Part shown: piece after piece, positions 25,757 to 35,655 of the stretch | Numbering within the stretch: the stretch's first letter is position 1 | Layout of the letters: each line of letters starts with the position of its first letter | Source of the DNA: Streptomyces ferrugineus | GTDB taxonomy: Bacteria > Actinomycetota > Actinomycetes > Streptomycetales > Streptomycetaceae | Direction: 5' to 3' | Assembly: GCF_015160855.1 (NCBI RefSeq) | Contig: NZ_CP063373.1 | Span: forward strand, 2,728,001 to 2,792,000 | Length of the DNA: 64,000 nucleotides | Translations under genes and position numbers: made by a program | Notes under the pieces: generated by a model | Seen by the model: the letters and a program-made list of their open reading frames with translations, nothing else | What the model was told of the DNA's origin: nothing | The model's database searches: none

Positions 25757-26941
25757 ATGGCTGAGGCTCAGAACATCCCGGTGGGATCCACCACCGCCGG
25801 CTCGATCGCGGTCGCCGCGGAGTCGACCGTCGTCTCGCGCATGAGCGCGCCCCCGTCCTTCGACGTGGCGGACTTCCCGGTCCCGCACGGCCGTGAGGAG
25901 GAGTGGCGGTTCACCCCGCTGGAGCGCCTGCGCGGTCTGCACGACGGCACCGCCGTCGCCACCGGCGAGGGCCTGAAGGTCGAGGTGCAGGCCCCCGAGG
26001 GCGTCACCGTCGAGACCGTCGGCCGCGACGACGCGCGACTCGGCAGGGCGGGCACCCCGGTGGACCGGATCGCCGCCCAGGCGTACTCGGCGTTCGAGAA
26101 GGCCGGCGTGGTCTCCGTCCCCAAGGAGACGGTCCTCGCCGAGCCGATCCGCATCGCCGTGCACGGCGAGGGCGGCACCGCCTTCGCCCACCAGGTCATC
26201 GAGCTGGGCGCCTTCGCCGAGGCCGTCGTCGTCATCGACCACACCGGTGACGCCGTGCTCGCGGCCAACGTCGACTACCTCCTGGGCGACGGCGCCAAGC
26301 TGACCGTCGTCTCCGTCCAGGACTGGGACGACAAGGCCGTGCACGTGGCCCAGCACAACGCCCTCATCGGCCGGGACGCGTCCTTCAAGTCGGTCGTCGT
26401 CACCTTCGGCGGCGACGTCGTACGGCTGCACCCGCGCGTGACGTACGCCGGCACCGGCGGCGAGGCCGAGCTGTACGGGCTGTACTTCACCGACGCCGGG
26501 CAGCACCAGGAGCACCGTCTGCTGGTCACCCACAACACCCCGCACTGCAAGTCGAACGTCGCCTACAAGGGCGCGCTCCAGGGCGACGACGCGCACGCCG
26601 TGTGGATCGGCGACGTGCTGATCGAGGCCAAGGCCGAGGGCACGGACACCTACGAGATGAACCGGAACCTGGTTCTGACCGACGGCGCCCGCGTCGACTC
26701 CGTGCCGAACCTGGAGATCGAGACCGGCGAGATCGTCGGCGCGGGTCACGCGAGCGCGACCGGCCGCTTCGACGACGAGCAGCTCTTCTACCTGATGGCC
26801 CGCGGCATCCCGGAGCACGAGGCCCGCCGTCTCGTCGTCCGCGGCTTCTTCGCCGAGCTGGTCCAGCAGATCGGCGTCGACGACATCGAGGAGCGCCTCC
26901 TCGCCAAGATCGAAGAGGAGCTGGAGGCGTCGGTCGCATGA
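25757..26941 (+). CDS. sufD: Fe-S cluster assembly protein SufD
   Basis: A 394-residue SufB paralogue of the SufBC2D scaffold complex. Typical features are 'PHGREEEWRFTPLERLRGL' near the N-terminus and the C-terminal 'GHASATGRFDDEQLFYLMAR' with the His that helps form the cluster at the SufB-SufD interface. It has its own AGGAAAGAG ribosome binding site after the hairpin. It overlaps the Rieske gene by 4 bases. Confidence 0.96.
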   Translation: MAEAQNIPVGSTTAGSIAVAAESTVVSRMSAPPSFDVADFPVPHGREEEWRFTPLERLRGLHDGTAVATGEGLKVEVQAPEGVTVETVGRDDARLGRAGTPVDRIAAQAYSAFEKAGVVSVPKETVLAEPIRIAVHGEGGTAFAHQVIELGAFAEAVVVIDHTGDAVLAANVDYLLGDGAKLTVVSVQDWDDKAVHVAQHNALIGRDASFKSVVVTFGGDVVRLHPRVTYAGTGGEAELYGLYFTDAGQHQEHRLLVTHNTPHCKSNVAYKGALQGDDAHAVWIGDVLIEAKAEGTDTYEMNRNLVLTDGARVDSVPNLEIETGEIVGAGHASATGRFDDEQLFYLMARGIPEHEARRLVVRGFFAELVQQIGVDDIEERLLAKIEEELEASVA

Positions 26942-27255
26942 CGTACGTACGCGCCTGTGGGCTGAGCGAGCTGGAGGAGGACACCCCGAAGCGGGTGGAA
27001 CTCGACGGCACGCCGGTCTCGGTCGTACAGACCGAGGGGGAGGTGTTCGCCATCTACGACATCTGTTCCCACGCGAACGTCTCGCTCTCCGAGGGCGAGG
27101 TGGAGGACTGCCAGATCGAGTGCTGGCTGCACGGCTCCAGCTTCGACCTCCGCACCGGCAAGCCGTCCGGCCTCCCCGCGACGCGCCCCGTCCCCGTATA
27201 CCCCGTAAAGATCGAAGGGGACGACGTTCTCGTCTCCCTCACCCAGGAGTCCTGA
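26938..27255 (+). CDS. Rieske-type ferredoxin in suf operon
   Basis: A 105-residue non-heme iron-oxygenase-type ferredoxin. The [2Fe-2S] ligands are Cys43-x-His45 (CSHANVSL) and Cys62-x2-His65 (CWLHGSSFD). There is no signal peptide, so it is cytoplasmic. The ATG overlaps the sufD stop (ATGA). Its place inside the suf operon, usual in actinobacteria, suggests electron supply for cluster assembly, but its exact role is not established. Confidence 0.94.
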   Translation: MTYVRACGLSELEEDTPKRVELDGTPVSVVQTEGEVFAIYDICSHANVSLSEGEVEDCQIECWLHGSSFDLRTGKPSGLPATRPVPVYPVKIEGDDVLVSLTQES

Positions 27256-27262
27256 GGCACCC

Positions 27263-28023
<761 letters not shown>

Positions 28024-28027
<4 letters not shown>

Positions 28028-29280
28028 CACAGCTGCCGGGCCTCCTCGACACCGAGGCGCTCCGCAAGGACTTCCCGATCCTGGACCGCGTCGTCCACGA
28101 CGGCAAGAAGCTCGTGTACCTGGACAACGCGGCGACCTCGCAGACGCCGCGCCAGGTGCTCGACGTGCTCTCCGAGTACTACGAGCAGCACAACGCCAAC
28201 GTCCACCGTGGCGTGCACGTCCTCGCCGAGGAGGCCACGGCGCTGTACGAGGGCGCGCGCGACAAGGTCGCGGAGTTCATCAACGCGCCCTCGCGTGACG
28301 AGGTGATCTTCACCAAGAACGCCTCCGAGTCGCTCAACCTCGTGGCCAACATGCTCGGCTGGGCCGACGAGCCCTACCGCGTCGACCACGAGACCGAGAT
28401 CGTCATCACGGAGATGGAGCACCACTCCAACATCGTCCCGTGGCAGCTGCTCGCGCAGCGCACGGGCGCGAAGCTGAAGTGGTTCGGACTCACCGACGAC
28501 GGCCGCCTCGACCTGTCCAACATCGACGAGATCATCACCGAGAAGACGAAGATCGTCTCCTTCGTGCTGGTGTCGAACATCCTGGGCACCCTCAACCCGG
28601 TCGAGGCGATAGTGCGCCGCGCGCAGGAGGTCGGCGCGCTGGTCTGCATCGACGCCTCGCAGGCGGCGCCTCACATGCCGCTGGACGTGCAGGCGCTGCA
28701 GGCCGACTTCGTGGCCTTCACCGGCCACAAGATGTGCGGCCCGACCGGCATCGGCGTGCTCTGGGGCCGTCAGGAACTCCTGGAGGACCTGCCCCCGTTC
28801 CTGGGCGGCGGCGAGATGATCGAGACGGTGTCGATGCACTCGTCGACGTACGCTCCCGCCCCGCACAAGTTCGAGGCGGGCACGCCCCCGATCTCGCAGG
28901 CTATCGGCCTGGGCGCGGCGATCGACTACCTGGGCTCGATCGGCATGGACAAGATCCTCGCCCATGAGCACGCGCTCACCGAGTACGCGGTGAAGCGGCT
29001 GGCGGAGGTTCCCGACCTGCGGATCATCGGCCCGACCACGGCCGAGGACCGTGGCGCCGCGATCTCCTTCACGCTCGGCGACATCCACCCGCACGACGTG
29101 GGCCAGGTCCTCGACGAGCAGGGCATCGCGGTCCGGGTCGGCCACCACTGCGCCCGCCCCGTGTGCCTGCGCTACGGAATTCCTGCGACCACCCGAGCGT
29201 CGTTCTATCTGTACTCCACGCCGGCCGAGATCGACGCTCTGGTGGACGGCCTGGAGCACGTACGGAACTTCTTCGGCTGA
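28024..29280 (+). CDS. sufS: Cysteine desulfurase SufS (group II)
   Basis: A 418-residue pyridoxal-phosphate enzyme that takes sulfur from L-cysteine for cluster assembly. The cofactor lysine is Lys236 in 'FTGHKMCGPTG'. The persulfide cysteine is Cys376 in 'VGHHCARPVC', the group II RxGHHC motif. The start is GTG 28024, overlapping the sufC stop. Group II enzymes need a sulfur acceptor, here SufU encoded next. Confidence 0.97.
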
Positions 29281-29296
29281 CGGGACGAGCGATCGC

Positions 29297-29764
29297 ATGA
29301 AGCTGGATTCGATGTACCAGGAAGTCATCCTGGACCACTACAAGAACCCGCACGGGCGTGGTCTGAGGGATGGCGACGCCGAGGTGCACCATGTGAACCC
29401 GACGTGCGGCGACGAGATCACCCTGCGCGTGAAGTACGACGGCACGAAGATCGAGGACGTCTCGTACGAGGGCCAGGGCTGTTCCATCAGCCAGGCGAGC
29501 GCGTCCGTACTGAACGAGCTCCTCGTCGGCAAGGACCTCTCCGACGCGCGGAAGATCCAGGAGACCTTCCTGGAGCTGATGCAGTCCAAGGGGAAGATCG
29601 AGCCCGACGACGCCATGGAGGAGGTCCTGGAGGACGCGGTCGCGTTCGCCGGGGTCTCCAAGTACCCGGCCCGGGTCAAGTGCGCCCTCCTGAGCTGGAT
29701 GGCGTGGAAGGACGCGACGGCCCAGGTGCTGGGCGGAGCCGACGCCGAAAGGAAGACGGCATGA
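29297..29764 (+). CDS. sufU: SufU sulfurtransferase (zinc-dependent NifU-like)
   Basis: A 155-residue protein that accepts persulfide sulfur from SufS. The zinc site Cys37-Asp39-Cys62-Cys129 is visible in 'PTCGDE', 'GQGCSISQAS' and 'RVKCALLSW'. The 'SISQASASVL' insertion is typical of Gram-positive SufU rather than IscU. It overlaps the next gene by 4 bases. Confidence 0.96.
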   Translation: MKLDSMYQEVILDHYKNPHGRGLRDGDAEVHHVNPTCGDEITLRVKYDGTKIEDVSYEGQGCSISQASASVLNELLVGKDLSDARKIQETFLELMQSKGKIEPDDAMEEVLEDAVAFAGVSKYPARVKCALLSWMAWKDATAQVLGGADAERKTA

Positions 29765-30093
29765 GTGACACCGTGGAGATGAAGCCGGCCTCGGAGGAGG
29801 AGCTCCGTGAGGCCCTGATGGACGTCGTCGACCCCGAGCTGGGCATCGACGTCGTCAACCTCGGCCTGATCTACGGCATCCACGTCGACGAGTCCAACAT
29901 CGCGACCGTCGACATGACCCTCACCTCGGCGGCCTGCCCGCTGACGGACGTCATCGAGGACCAGGCCAAGTCCGCCACGGACGGCCTCGTCAACGAGCTG
30001 CGCATCAACTGGGTCTGGATGCCGCCGTGGGGCCCGGACAAGATCACGGACGACGGCCGCGAGCAGCTTCGGGCGCTCGGGTTCAACGTCTGA
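29761..30093 (+). CDS. sufT: MIP18/DUF59 family Fe-S assembly factor (SufT-like)
   Basis: A 110-residue protein with the DUF59 signature 'ALMDVVDPELGIDVVNLGLI' and the conserved Cys in 'TSAACPLTDVIEDQ'. Related proteins help mature iron-sulfur enzymes (SufT) or belong to phenylacetate oxidation (PaaD). The context, last gene of suf, supports the first. A strong terminator follows 17 bases after the stop. Confidence 0.92.
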   Translation: MSDTVEMKPASEEELREALMDVVDPELGIDVVNLGLIYGIHVDESNIATVDMTLTSAACPLTDVIEDQAKSATDGLVNELRINWVWMPPWGPDKITDDGREQLRALGFNV

Positions 30094-30110
30094 GACTCCC
30101 GCGCGCGCAA

Positions 30111-30143
30111 AAGCGGCGGCACCCTGCCCGGGTGCCGCCGCTT
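30111..30143. terminator. Terminator at the end of the suf operon
   Basis: A perfect 14-base stem (AAGCGGCGGCACCC at 30111-30124 with 30130-30143) and a TGCCC loop. It also faces the 3' end of the convergent AbfB-domain gene. Confidence 0.85.
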
Positions 30144-30151
30144 CTCCGTGC

Positions 30152-30979
30152 TCAGGCCAGCCCGTCCACCAACCGGAAGGACGAGTCCGCCTGGTACAGG
30201 GAGCTGTGGTCGTAGCGCTCCATGCGGATGACGAAGTTCTTGTGCCGCAGGAAGTAGCCCGGGTAGTTGACCGACTCCAGCATGGCCGCGCCGGAGTGGT
30301 AGGAGCCGCGGGGGCAGAACGTGGCGTCCTGGGCGAACAGGGCGGAGCCGTCGTTGCGTTCGGCGCGCAGGACGAAGCTGCGGTGGCGCAGGTACTGGCC
30401 GTCGTCCGTGGCGAAGGACAGACAGGAGCCGTTGGCCAGGCCCTTGACCTGCCTGAACGTGGAGTCCTGACGGGACGTGGAGCCGCCGACCCGGTTCAGG
30501 GCCACATAGCCGTCGCTCACCTGCCAGTAGCGGTCGGGGTAGTTGACCGAGCGTATGGAGCGCCAGGTGTCGCCGGACGGGGGCTTCGGGGTCGCCGACG
30601 GTGAACCAGCCTCGTGGGAAGGCGGTTTGGACGGCTCCGGCGCGGGCTTGGGGGATGCGGCGCCCGTCCGGCCGGGCGCCTTCGCCGGCCGTTCCGTCGA
30701 CAGGCCGCTCTTGCCCTTCGGGGGAGTCGTCTGCGACGGGGTGGCGAAGGAGATCAGGCCCGGGACGGTCGTGTCGTCGGCGGAGGGCCCGGCCGAAGCC
30801 GATTTACCGTCAGAAGCCCTGTCCGTCACGGCGATCGCCGTGATGCAGGCGATGATCGTCGCCAGCGCCATTCCTCCCGCCAGCCACAGCCGGCGCGTCC
30901 CCGGTGCCCGCGAGGTGTCCGGGGCCCAGCCGTTCTCCCAGGGCTGCTCCTGGGACGGCCGGGACTTGTCTTCTGGCAT
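30152..30979 (-). CDS. Membrane-anchored protein with AbfB (CBM42-like) domain
   Basis: A 275-residue protein. The ATG at 30979 has GGAGGA 7 bases upstream, so it is preferred to GTG 31003. A short cytoplasmic part and one membrane segment (about 30-52) come first. A Pro/Ser/Thr/Lys-rich stalk (about 60-135) follows, then beta-trefoil repeats of the arabinofuranosidase B type (about 138-275): 'SVNYPDRYWQ', 'GQYLRHRSFVLRAERNDGS' and 'SVNYPGYFLRHKNFVIRME'. Such domains bind arabinose-containing polysaccharide. No catalytic domain is attached. It may hold the cell surface to plant cell-wall sugar or to its own wall glycans (inference). Confidence 0.85.
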   Translation of the reverse strand: MPEDKSRPSQEQPWENGWAPDTSRAPGTRRLWLAGGMALATIIACITAIAVTDRASDGKSASAGPSADDTTVPGLISFATPSQTTPPKGKSGLSTERPAKAPGRTGAASPKPAPEPSKPPSHEAGSPSATPKPPSGDTWRSIRSVNYPDRYWQVSDGYVALNRVGGSTSRQDSTFRQVKGLANGSCLSFATDDGQYLRHRSFVLRAERNDGSALFAQDATFCPRGSYHSGAAMLESVNYPGYFLRHKNFVIRMERYDHSSLYQADSSFRLVDGLA

Positions 30980-31238
30980 GCGGTGTTCCTCCAGCGGCGT
31001 CACGAGACGACAGCCGCGGCTGCGAAGGCCCGGTATGTGAACGGTGAAACACTAGTGGACCCAGTGGTCCCTGAGCAGCCCTTTGGAACCAGCCGTATCC
31101 ACATCGATTCCTTGGCCGACCGCACGTACTTGCCGAAGTCCGGGCGGACCGAGGCGAATCGAGCGCGGCCCCGGGTGCGGGGCAGGGCATCATGGCAGGC
31201 AGCACCGTGGATCACCCGTCGACAGGAGACCCCGCACC

Positions 31239-32120
31239 ATGGCGTACCGCGTCCCCCGTGCCCGCCGCCGAGCGCGAGCGGCCGTGGCTCTGTGCGGTGC
31301 GCTCGCCGTGGCCGTGGGCGGCTGCACGGCGTCCGACGGCGAGGACGCGGCCGGACCGGGACGCTCCACCTCTCCTTCGCATTCCTCGAACGGCCCGCGG
31401 AAGGTGGTGCCGCCCGATCCGGGTGCCGCCTTCGACTACCAGATCGGCGGCGCCTATCCGCCGCCGGCCGGTGTGCGCGTCGTCTCCCGGGACCGCACCG
31501 CGAAACCGGCGCCGGGCGTGTACAGCATCTGCTACGTCAACGCCTTCCAGGCCCAGCCGGACACCGAGGACTGGTGGCGGGCCCACCACCCCGACCTGCT
31601 GCTGCGTGACGACGACGGTGCGCTGGTCGTCGACCAGGACTGGGACGAGGCCCTGTTGGACATCTCCACGGCCGCCAAGCGCGCACGGCTCGCCGGGATC
31701 GTGGGCCGGTGGATCGACGGCTGCGCGGCGTCCGGATTCCAGGCGGTCGAGGCCGACAACCTCGACTCGCACGAGCGGTCCGACGGGCTGCTGACCGTCG
31801 CGGACAACGTGGCCTTCGGCGAGCTGATCGCCGCCCGTGCCCATGCCGCCGGCCTGGCGATCGGCCAGAAGAACGCCGCCGGCCTGGCGCGGCAGGGGAA
31901 CGCCCTCGGCTTCGACTTCGCGGTCGCCGAGGAGTGCGGACAGTACGACGAGTGCGGTGCCTACGCGGACGCCTACGACGACCGGGTCCTCGTCATCGAG
32001 TACCGCTCGGACGGCCTCGCCGCCGCCTGCGCCGAGTGGGGCGAGACGCTGTCGGTGGTCCTGCGCGACCTGGACGTCGTACCGGAAGGGCAGGCCGGGT
32101 ACCGCCGCCGTACCTGCTGA
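31239..32120 (+). CDS. GH114-like endo-alpha-1,4-polygalactosaminidase lipoprotein
   Basis: A 293-residue lipoprotein. The Arg-rich N-terminus and lipobox VAVGGC with Cys29 precede a Ser/Pro linker. A TIM barrel of the glycoside hydrolase 114 type (about 65-290) follows: 'FDYQIGGAYPPPAGVRVVSR', 'GVYSICYVNAFQAQPD', 'FQAVEADNLDS' and 'FAVAEECGQYDEC'. Asp and Glu in EADN and AEEC are the likely acid residues. Known members cut galactosaminogalactan-like polymers, so exopolysaccharide turnover is plausible. The ATG at 31239 follows AGGAG by about 10 bases. It is convergent with ridA, 4 bases apart. Confidence 0.85.
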   Translation: MAYRVPRARRRARAAVALCGALAVAVGGCTASDGEDAAGPGRSTSPSHSSNGPRKVVPPDPGAAFDYQIGGAYPPPAGVRVVSRDRTAKPAPGVYSICYVNAFQAQPDTEDWWRAHHPDLLLRDDDGALVVDQDWDEALLDISTAAKRARLAGIVGRWIDGCAASGFQAVEADNLDSHERSDGLLTVADNVAFGELIAARAHAAGLAIGQKNAAGLARQGNALGFDFAVAEECGQYDECGAYADAYDDRVLVIEYRSDGLAAACAEWGETLSVVLRDLDVVPEGQAGYRRRTC

Positions 32121-32124
32121 CCCC

Positions 32125-32532
32125 TCAGTCGAGTACGGCCGTGGCCTCGATCTCGACCAGGTGCTCGGGCACGTCGAGCGCCGCGACGCCCAGCAGCGTG
32201 GCCGGCGGTACGGGAGTGACCCCCAGCTTGGCGGCGGCCCGGGTGATGCCCTCCATCAGCAGGGGCATCTTGTCGGGCGTCCAGTCGACGACATGGAGGT
32301 TCAGCTTCGCCACGTCCTCGAAGGAGGCGCCGGCCGCGGCCAGGGCGGTACCGACGTTGACGTAGCACTGCTCGACCTGTGCGGCGAGGTCGTCCACGCC
32401 GACCGTGACGCCGTCCGCGTCCCAGGCGACCTGTCCGGCGACGAAGACCAGCTTCGAGCCGCCGGCGATCGCCACCTGCCGGTAGGCGTCGACCTCCACG
32501 AGTCCGGCCGGGTTCATCAGGGTGATGGCCAT
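32125..32532 (-). CDS. RidA family protein (YjgF/YER057c/UK114)
   Basis: A 135-residue protein with the RidA core: 'GGSKLVFVAGQVAWDADGVT', 'AQVEQCYVNVGTALAAAGAS' and the C-terminal 'LVEIEATAVLD'. The conserved Arg of the family end (usually RVEIE) is not present in that position, so imine hydrolase activity is uncertain. It is divergent from an HxlR regulator, 100 bases apart, which probably controls it. Confidence 0.9.
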   Translation of the reverse strand: MAITLMNPAGLVEVDAYRQVAIAGGSKLVFVAGQVAWDADGVTVGVDDLAAQVEQCYVNVGTALAAAGASFEDVAKLNLHVVDWTPDKMPLLMEGITRAAAKLGVTPVPPATLLGVAALDVPEHLVEIEATAVLD

Positions 32533-32632
32533 GCCGCCGTTCCCCTTTCGTAGTCACTTGTGGTTACCCGGAAACCGTAGGAGAGTGAGCGCTGACATGG
32601 AAGAACGCACTTTTCAGTGACTGGGGAACCTC

Positions 32633-33022
32633 ATGGGTACCAAGCAGCTCAGCGGCTCGGTCGACCAGGCGGACGTGACGCGCGCCGATTCCCTGGCGCG
32701 GGAGATCTTCACGGACATCGCCAACAAATGGGCACTGCTGATCATCGAGGCGATCGGCGAACGCACCCTGCGGTTCAGCGAGTTGCGCGGCGAGGTCGAG
32801 GGCATCAGCCACAAGATGCTCACCCAGAACCTGCGCATGCTGGAGCGCAACGGCCTGATCGAACGCACCGTGCACCCCACCGTGCCGCCGCGCGTCGAGT
32901 ACAACCTGACCGAGCCGGGCCAGGCCCTGCGGTCCGCCATCGACGCCATGTGCGACTGGACCCACCGCTACCTCGGGCAGATCGAGGAGTCCCGCCATCG
33001 CTTCGAGGCCGGGAGGCCGTAG
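32633..33022 (+). CDS. HxlR family transcriptional regulator
   Basis: A 129-residue winged-helix protein. 'DIANKWALLIIEAIGERTLR', 'FSELRGEVEGISHKMLTQNL' and 'RTVHPTVPPRVEYNLTEPGQ' are classic HxlR motifs. It lacks the N-terminal Cys used by redox-sensing members. GGGGAA lies before the ATG. A small inverted repeat CACT-TTTC-AGTG at 32608-32619 lies in the divergent gap to ridA and may be its site. Confidence 0.92.
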   Translation: MGTKQLSGSVDQADVTRADSLAREIFTDIANKWALLIIEAIGERTLRFSELRGEVEGISHKMLTQNLRMLERNGLIERTVHPTVPPRVEYNLTEPGQALRSAIDAMCDWTHRYLGQIEESRHRFEAGRP

Positions 33023-33049
33023 CTCCGACGGTGAATCACCGACCCGTAT

Positions 33050-33087
33050 GTGTACGGGCGTACGCAACGTTGTGTACGCTCGTACAC
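33050..33087 (+). promoter_or_regulatory. Two TetR-type operators over the SMR promoter
   Basis: GTGTACG-CT-CGTACAC (33072-33087) is a perfect 7-2-7 palindrome ending at the ATG. GTGTACG-GG-CGTACGC (33050-33065) is a second copy with one mismatch, 22 bases upstream, two helix turns away. A -10-like TACGCT (33075-33080) lies inside the first copy, 7 bases from the start codon, so the mRNA is probably leaderless. The tetR gene in the same operon is the likely reader. Confidence 0.75.
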
Positions 33088-33408
33088 ATGGGATACCTCC
33101 TGCTCTCCGGAGCCATAGCAGCCGAGGTGGCCGCCACGACCGCCATGAAGTACAGCGACGGCTTCAGCAGGCTGCTGCCGTCGGTGCTGACCGCGCTCGG
33201 TTATCTCATCTCGTTCGCGCTGCTCGCCCAGACGCTCAAGACGGTGGCCGTCGGCACGGCCTACGCGATCTGGGCCGGCGTCGGCACCGCGACCATCGCC
33301 ACCATCGGGATCGTGTTCCTGGGCGAGGGGATGACGGCCGCCAAGGCCGCCGGCATCGCGCTGATCATCGTCGGCGTGGTCGTGCTGAACCTGGGCGGTG
33401 CGCACTGA
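33088..33408 (+). CDS. Small multidrug resistance (SMR) efflux protein
   Basis: A 106-residue membrane protein with four helices. The essential Glu of helix 1 is Glu13 in 'LSGAIAAEVAATTAMK' and the helix 3 motif 'AIWAGVGTATIATIGI' is intact. It works as a dimer that exchanges protons for lipophilic cations such as quaternary ammonium compounds (family knowledge). It shares one base with the following tetR gene (TGATG), so pump and repressor form an operon. Confidence 0.95.
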   Translation: MGYLLLSGAIAAEVAATTAMKYSDGFSRLLPSVLTALGYLISFALLAQTLKTVAVGTAYAIWAGVGTATIATIGIVFLGEGMTAAKAAGIALIIVGVVVLNLGGAH

Positions 33409-33944
33409 TGGCCCGGCGCTACGACCCCGAGCGGCGTCAGCGGATCATCGACGCGGCGATCCGGGTGGTCGGGGCGAAGGGCATCGCCGGGCTGAGCCAC
33501 CGCACCGTCGCCGCCGAGGCGGACGTGCCGCTGGGCTCGACGACGTACCACTTCAAGACCCTCGACGACCTGCTCGTCGCCGCGCTGCGCCAGGCGAACG
33601 AGGGCTTCGCCAAGGTGCTCATCTCCCGCGGCGGCCTGGAGGACCCGCAGACCGACCTGGCCACCGAACTCGCGGGCTGGATGAGCGAGTGGCTCGCGGG
33701 CGACCGCACCGGGGTCGAGCTGGAGTGCGAGCTCTATCTCGCCGCCCTGCGCCGCCCGGCGCTGCGCCCGGTCGCCGCGGAGTGGGCTCAGGACCTCGCC
33801 GAACGGCTGTCGCGCCGCACGGACCCGGTCACGGCGCGGGCGCTGGTGGCCGTGCTGGACGGGATCTGTCTGCAGGTGCTGCTCACGGAGGCGCCGTACG
33901 ACGAGGAGTACGCGCGCGAGGTGCTGGCCCGGATCATCCCGTGA
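33408..33944 (+). CDS. TetR family repressor of the SMR pump
   Basis: A 178-residue regulator. The N-terminal helix-turn-helix (about 10-55) reads 'IIDAAIRVVGAKGIAGLSHR' then 'AEADVPLGSTTYHFKTLDDL'. The C-terminal ligand domain matches TetR_C groups found beside SMR genes. It starts inside the SMR stop codon. Two matching palindromes at the operon promoter strongly suggest autorepression, released by a pump substrate. Confidence 0.94.
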   Translation: MARRYDPERRQRIIDAAIRVVGAKGIAGLSHRTVAAEADVPLGSTTYHFKTLDDLLVAALRQANEGFAKVLISRGGLEDPQTDLATELAGWMSEWLAGDRTGVELECELYLAALRRPALRPVAAEWAQDLAERLSRRTDPVTARALVAVLDGICLQVLLTEAPYDEEYAREVLARIIP

Positions 33945-34041
33945 CGGGCCCTGGCCGGGCGCCTCGCGAGGGCCGAGCCGCGGCACCGCGCGGGGGACGC
34001 GGTCGCCGTACCGCCCGGCACGTGAGACGCACCCCCGCCGG

Positions 34042-34078
34042 TTCGCCCCCGCGGTGGGCGTCACGTTAGGTTGCCCTT
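34042..34078 (+). promoter_or_regulatory. dapD promoter (leaderless)
   Basis: A -10 TTAGGT (34066-34071) ends 7 bases before the ATG, with a weak -35 TTCGCC (34042-34047) 18 bases upstream. No ribosome binding site is visible. Confidence 0.45.
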
Positions 34079-35068
34079 ATGACCGACACGACTGCTCCTC
34101 GCACCACCGGCGCCGTGGCCGCCGGCCTCGCCACGATCGCCGCTGACGGCACCGTTCTCGACACCTGGTTCCCCGCGCCCGAGCTCGTCGCCGAGCCCGG
34201 CCCCTCCGGCAGTGAGCGGCTGTCCGCCGAGAAGGCCGTGGAGCTGCTCGGCGAGGGTGCCGCGAAGGCGATCGGCCCGGATGCCCGGCGCGGTGTCGAG
34301 GTCGTCGCGGTCCGCACGGTCATCGCCTCGATCGACGAGAAGCCGGTCGACGCGCACGACGTCTACCTGCGCCTGCACCTGCTCTCCCACCGTCTGGTCA
34401 GGCCGCACGGCCTGAGCCTGGAGGGCCAGTTCGGCTTCCTGGCGAACGTCGCCTGGACCTCGCTGGGCCCGGTCGCGGTCGACGACGTCGAGAAGGTCCG
34501 CCTGAGCGCCCGCGCGGAGGGCCTGCACCTCCAGGTGACCTCGGTCGACAAGTTCCCGCGCATGACGGACTACGTGGCGCCGAAGGGCGTCCGGATCGCC
34601 GACGCCGACCGCGTCCGCCTGGGCGCGCACCTCGCCGAGGGCACGACCGTCATGCACGAGGGCTTCGTCAACTTCAACGCCGGCACGCTCGGCACCTCCA
34701 TGGTCGAGGGCCGTATCTCCGCGGGCGTCGTGATCGGCGACGGCTCCGACATCGGTGGCGGCGCGTCGACGATGGGCACCCTGTCCGGCGGCGGCAACGT
34801 GATCATCTCCATCGGCGAGCGCTGCCTGATCGGCGCCGAGGCGGGCGTGGGCATCGCGCTGGGCGACGAGTGCGTGGTCGAGGCGGGCCTGTACGTCACG
34901 GCGGGCACCCGCGTGACGATGCCCGACGGCCAGATCGTCAAGGCCCGCGAACTCTCCGGCGCCTCCAACATCCTCTTCCGCCGCAACTCGGTCACCGGCA
35001 CGGTGGAGGCCCGCCCGAACAACGCGGTGTGGGGCGGGCTGAACGAGATCCTGCACAGCCACAACTGA
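34079..35068 (+). CDS. dapD: 2,3,4,5-tetrahydropyridine-2,6-dicarboxylate N-succinyltransferase
   Basis: A 329-residue left-handed beta-helix acyltransferase of lysine and meso-diaminopimelate synthesis. Hexapeptide repeats run from about 190 to 300: '[20 protein letters not shown]', '[20 protein letters not shown]' and '[15 protein letters not shown]'. The length and these motifs match the actinobacterial long-form DapD. It stands alone, and a terminator follows at 35103-35148. Confidence 0.95.
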   Translation: MTDTTAPRTTGAVAAGLATIAADGTVLDTWFPAPELVAEPGPSGSERLSAEKAVELLGEGAAKAIGPDARRGVEVVAVRTVIASIDEKPVDAHDVYLRLHLLSHRLVRPHGLSLEGQFGFLANVAWTSLGPVAVDDVEKVRLSARAEGLHLQVTSVDKFPRMTDYVAPKGVRIADADRVRLGAHLAEGTTVMHEGFVNFNAGTLGTSMVEGRISAGVVIGDGSDIGGGASTMGTLSGGGNVIISIGERCLIGAEAGVGIALGDECVVEAGLYVTAGTRVTMPDGQIVKARELSGASNILFRRNSVTGTVEARPNNAVWGGLNEILHSHN

Positions 35069-35102
35069 TCGTCGGCGGCCGTGATCTGCGGCCGCGTCAC
35101 GG

Positions 35103-35148
35103 ACGAGCGCCCTCCCACGGCCCGAGCACGGCCGGGCAGGGCGCTCGT
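35103..35148 (+). terminator. Terminator downstream of dapD
   Basis: An 11-base perfect stem (ACGAGCGCCCT at 35103-35113 with 35138-35148) with a GC-rich inner stem-loop, 34 bases after the dapD stop and followed by TTGT. Confidence 0.75.
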
Positions 35149-35407
35149 TGTCATGCACCGGCATGGCCGACTGCGCCGGCAGGTCCGCCGTGGTTCCGGC
35201 GGCTCGCCCGCCATGAAGACGACTCCGGCTTCCGCGACGGGGCCGGGGGCATGGACGTCAAGGCACAGGCTCGCCGCGGCGCCATCCGACCGGGCGTGGT
35301 CTCTCGTACGGGTTACTCACCGTGACCTCGGCGGGGTCCAGGCAGATGAACGGGTGGACGCAGTTTCCGATCACATGCCGAACCGACGAGATGAGGGCCG
35401 AGGGCTG
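35149..35407. other. Non-coding stretch between dapD terminator and small secreted protein
   Basis: With 35069-35148 this makes a 339-base gap without a supported gene. I see no tRNA, repeat or clear promoter. Coding-like frames here lack ribosome binding sites and family resemblance. Confidence 0.5.
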
Positions 35408-35647
35408 ATGACGGGTCGAGTGAAGATGAGCGAGCGGGGCCGGGTCGTGCTGCGGCTGGTGGTCGGGGCGCTGGGAGTGGGGGCGGTGTGCTGGTTGCCG
35501 GCCGGGAACGCCTACGCCGACGAGACGAACACCGCCTCGCACAACGGCCCCCGGATCGGGCTCGTCAACGTGGGGCAGGTGGATGATCCGATGGAGGATG
35601 TGCTGGAGCACTTCCTGCTCCTCGGCGACGGGTACAAGTGGGGCTGA
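35408..35647 (+). CDS. Small secreted protein of unknown function
   Basis: A 79-residue precursor. The ATG at 35408 has GAGGG 4-5 bases upstream; GTG 35420 and ATG 35426 are in-frame alternatives. A signal peptide with hydrophobic core 'LVVGALGVGAVCWL' ends near 'GNAYA', followed by DETNTASHNG. The mature part is about 42 residues, acidic, with 'RIGLVNVGQVDDPMEDVLEH'. I do not recognise a family. It is convergent with the dapA-like gene, 8 bases apart. Confidence 0.7.
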   Translation: MTGRVKMSERGRVVLRLVVGALGVGAVCWLPAGNAYADETNTASHNGPRIGLVNVGQVDDPMEDVLEHFLLLGDGYKWG

Positions 35648-35655
35648 ACCGGTGA

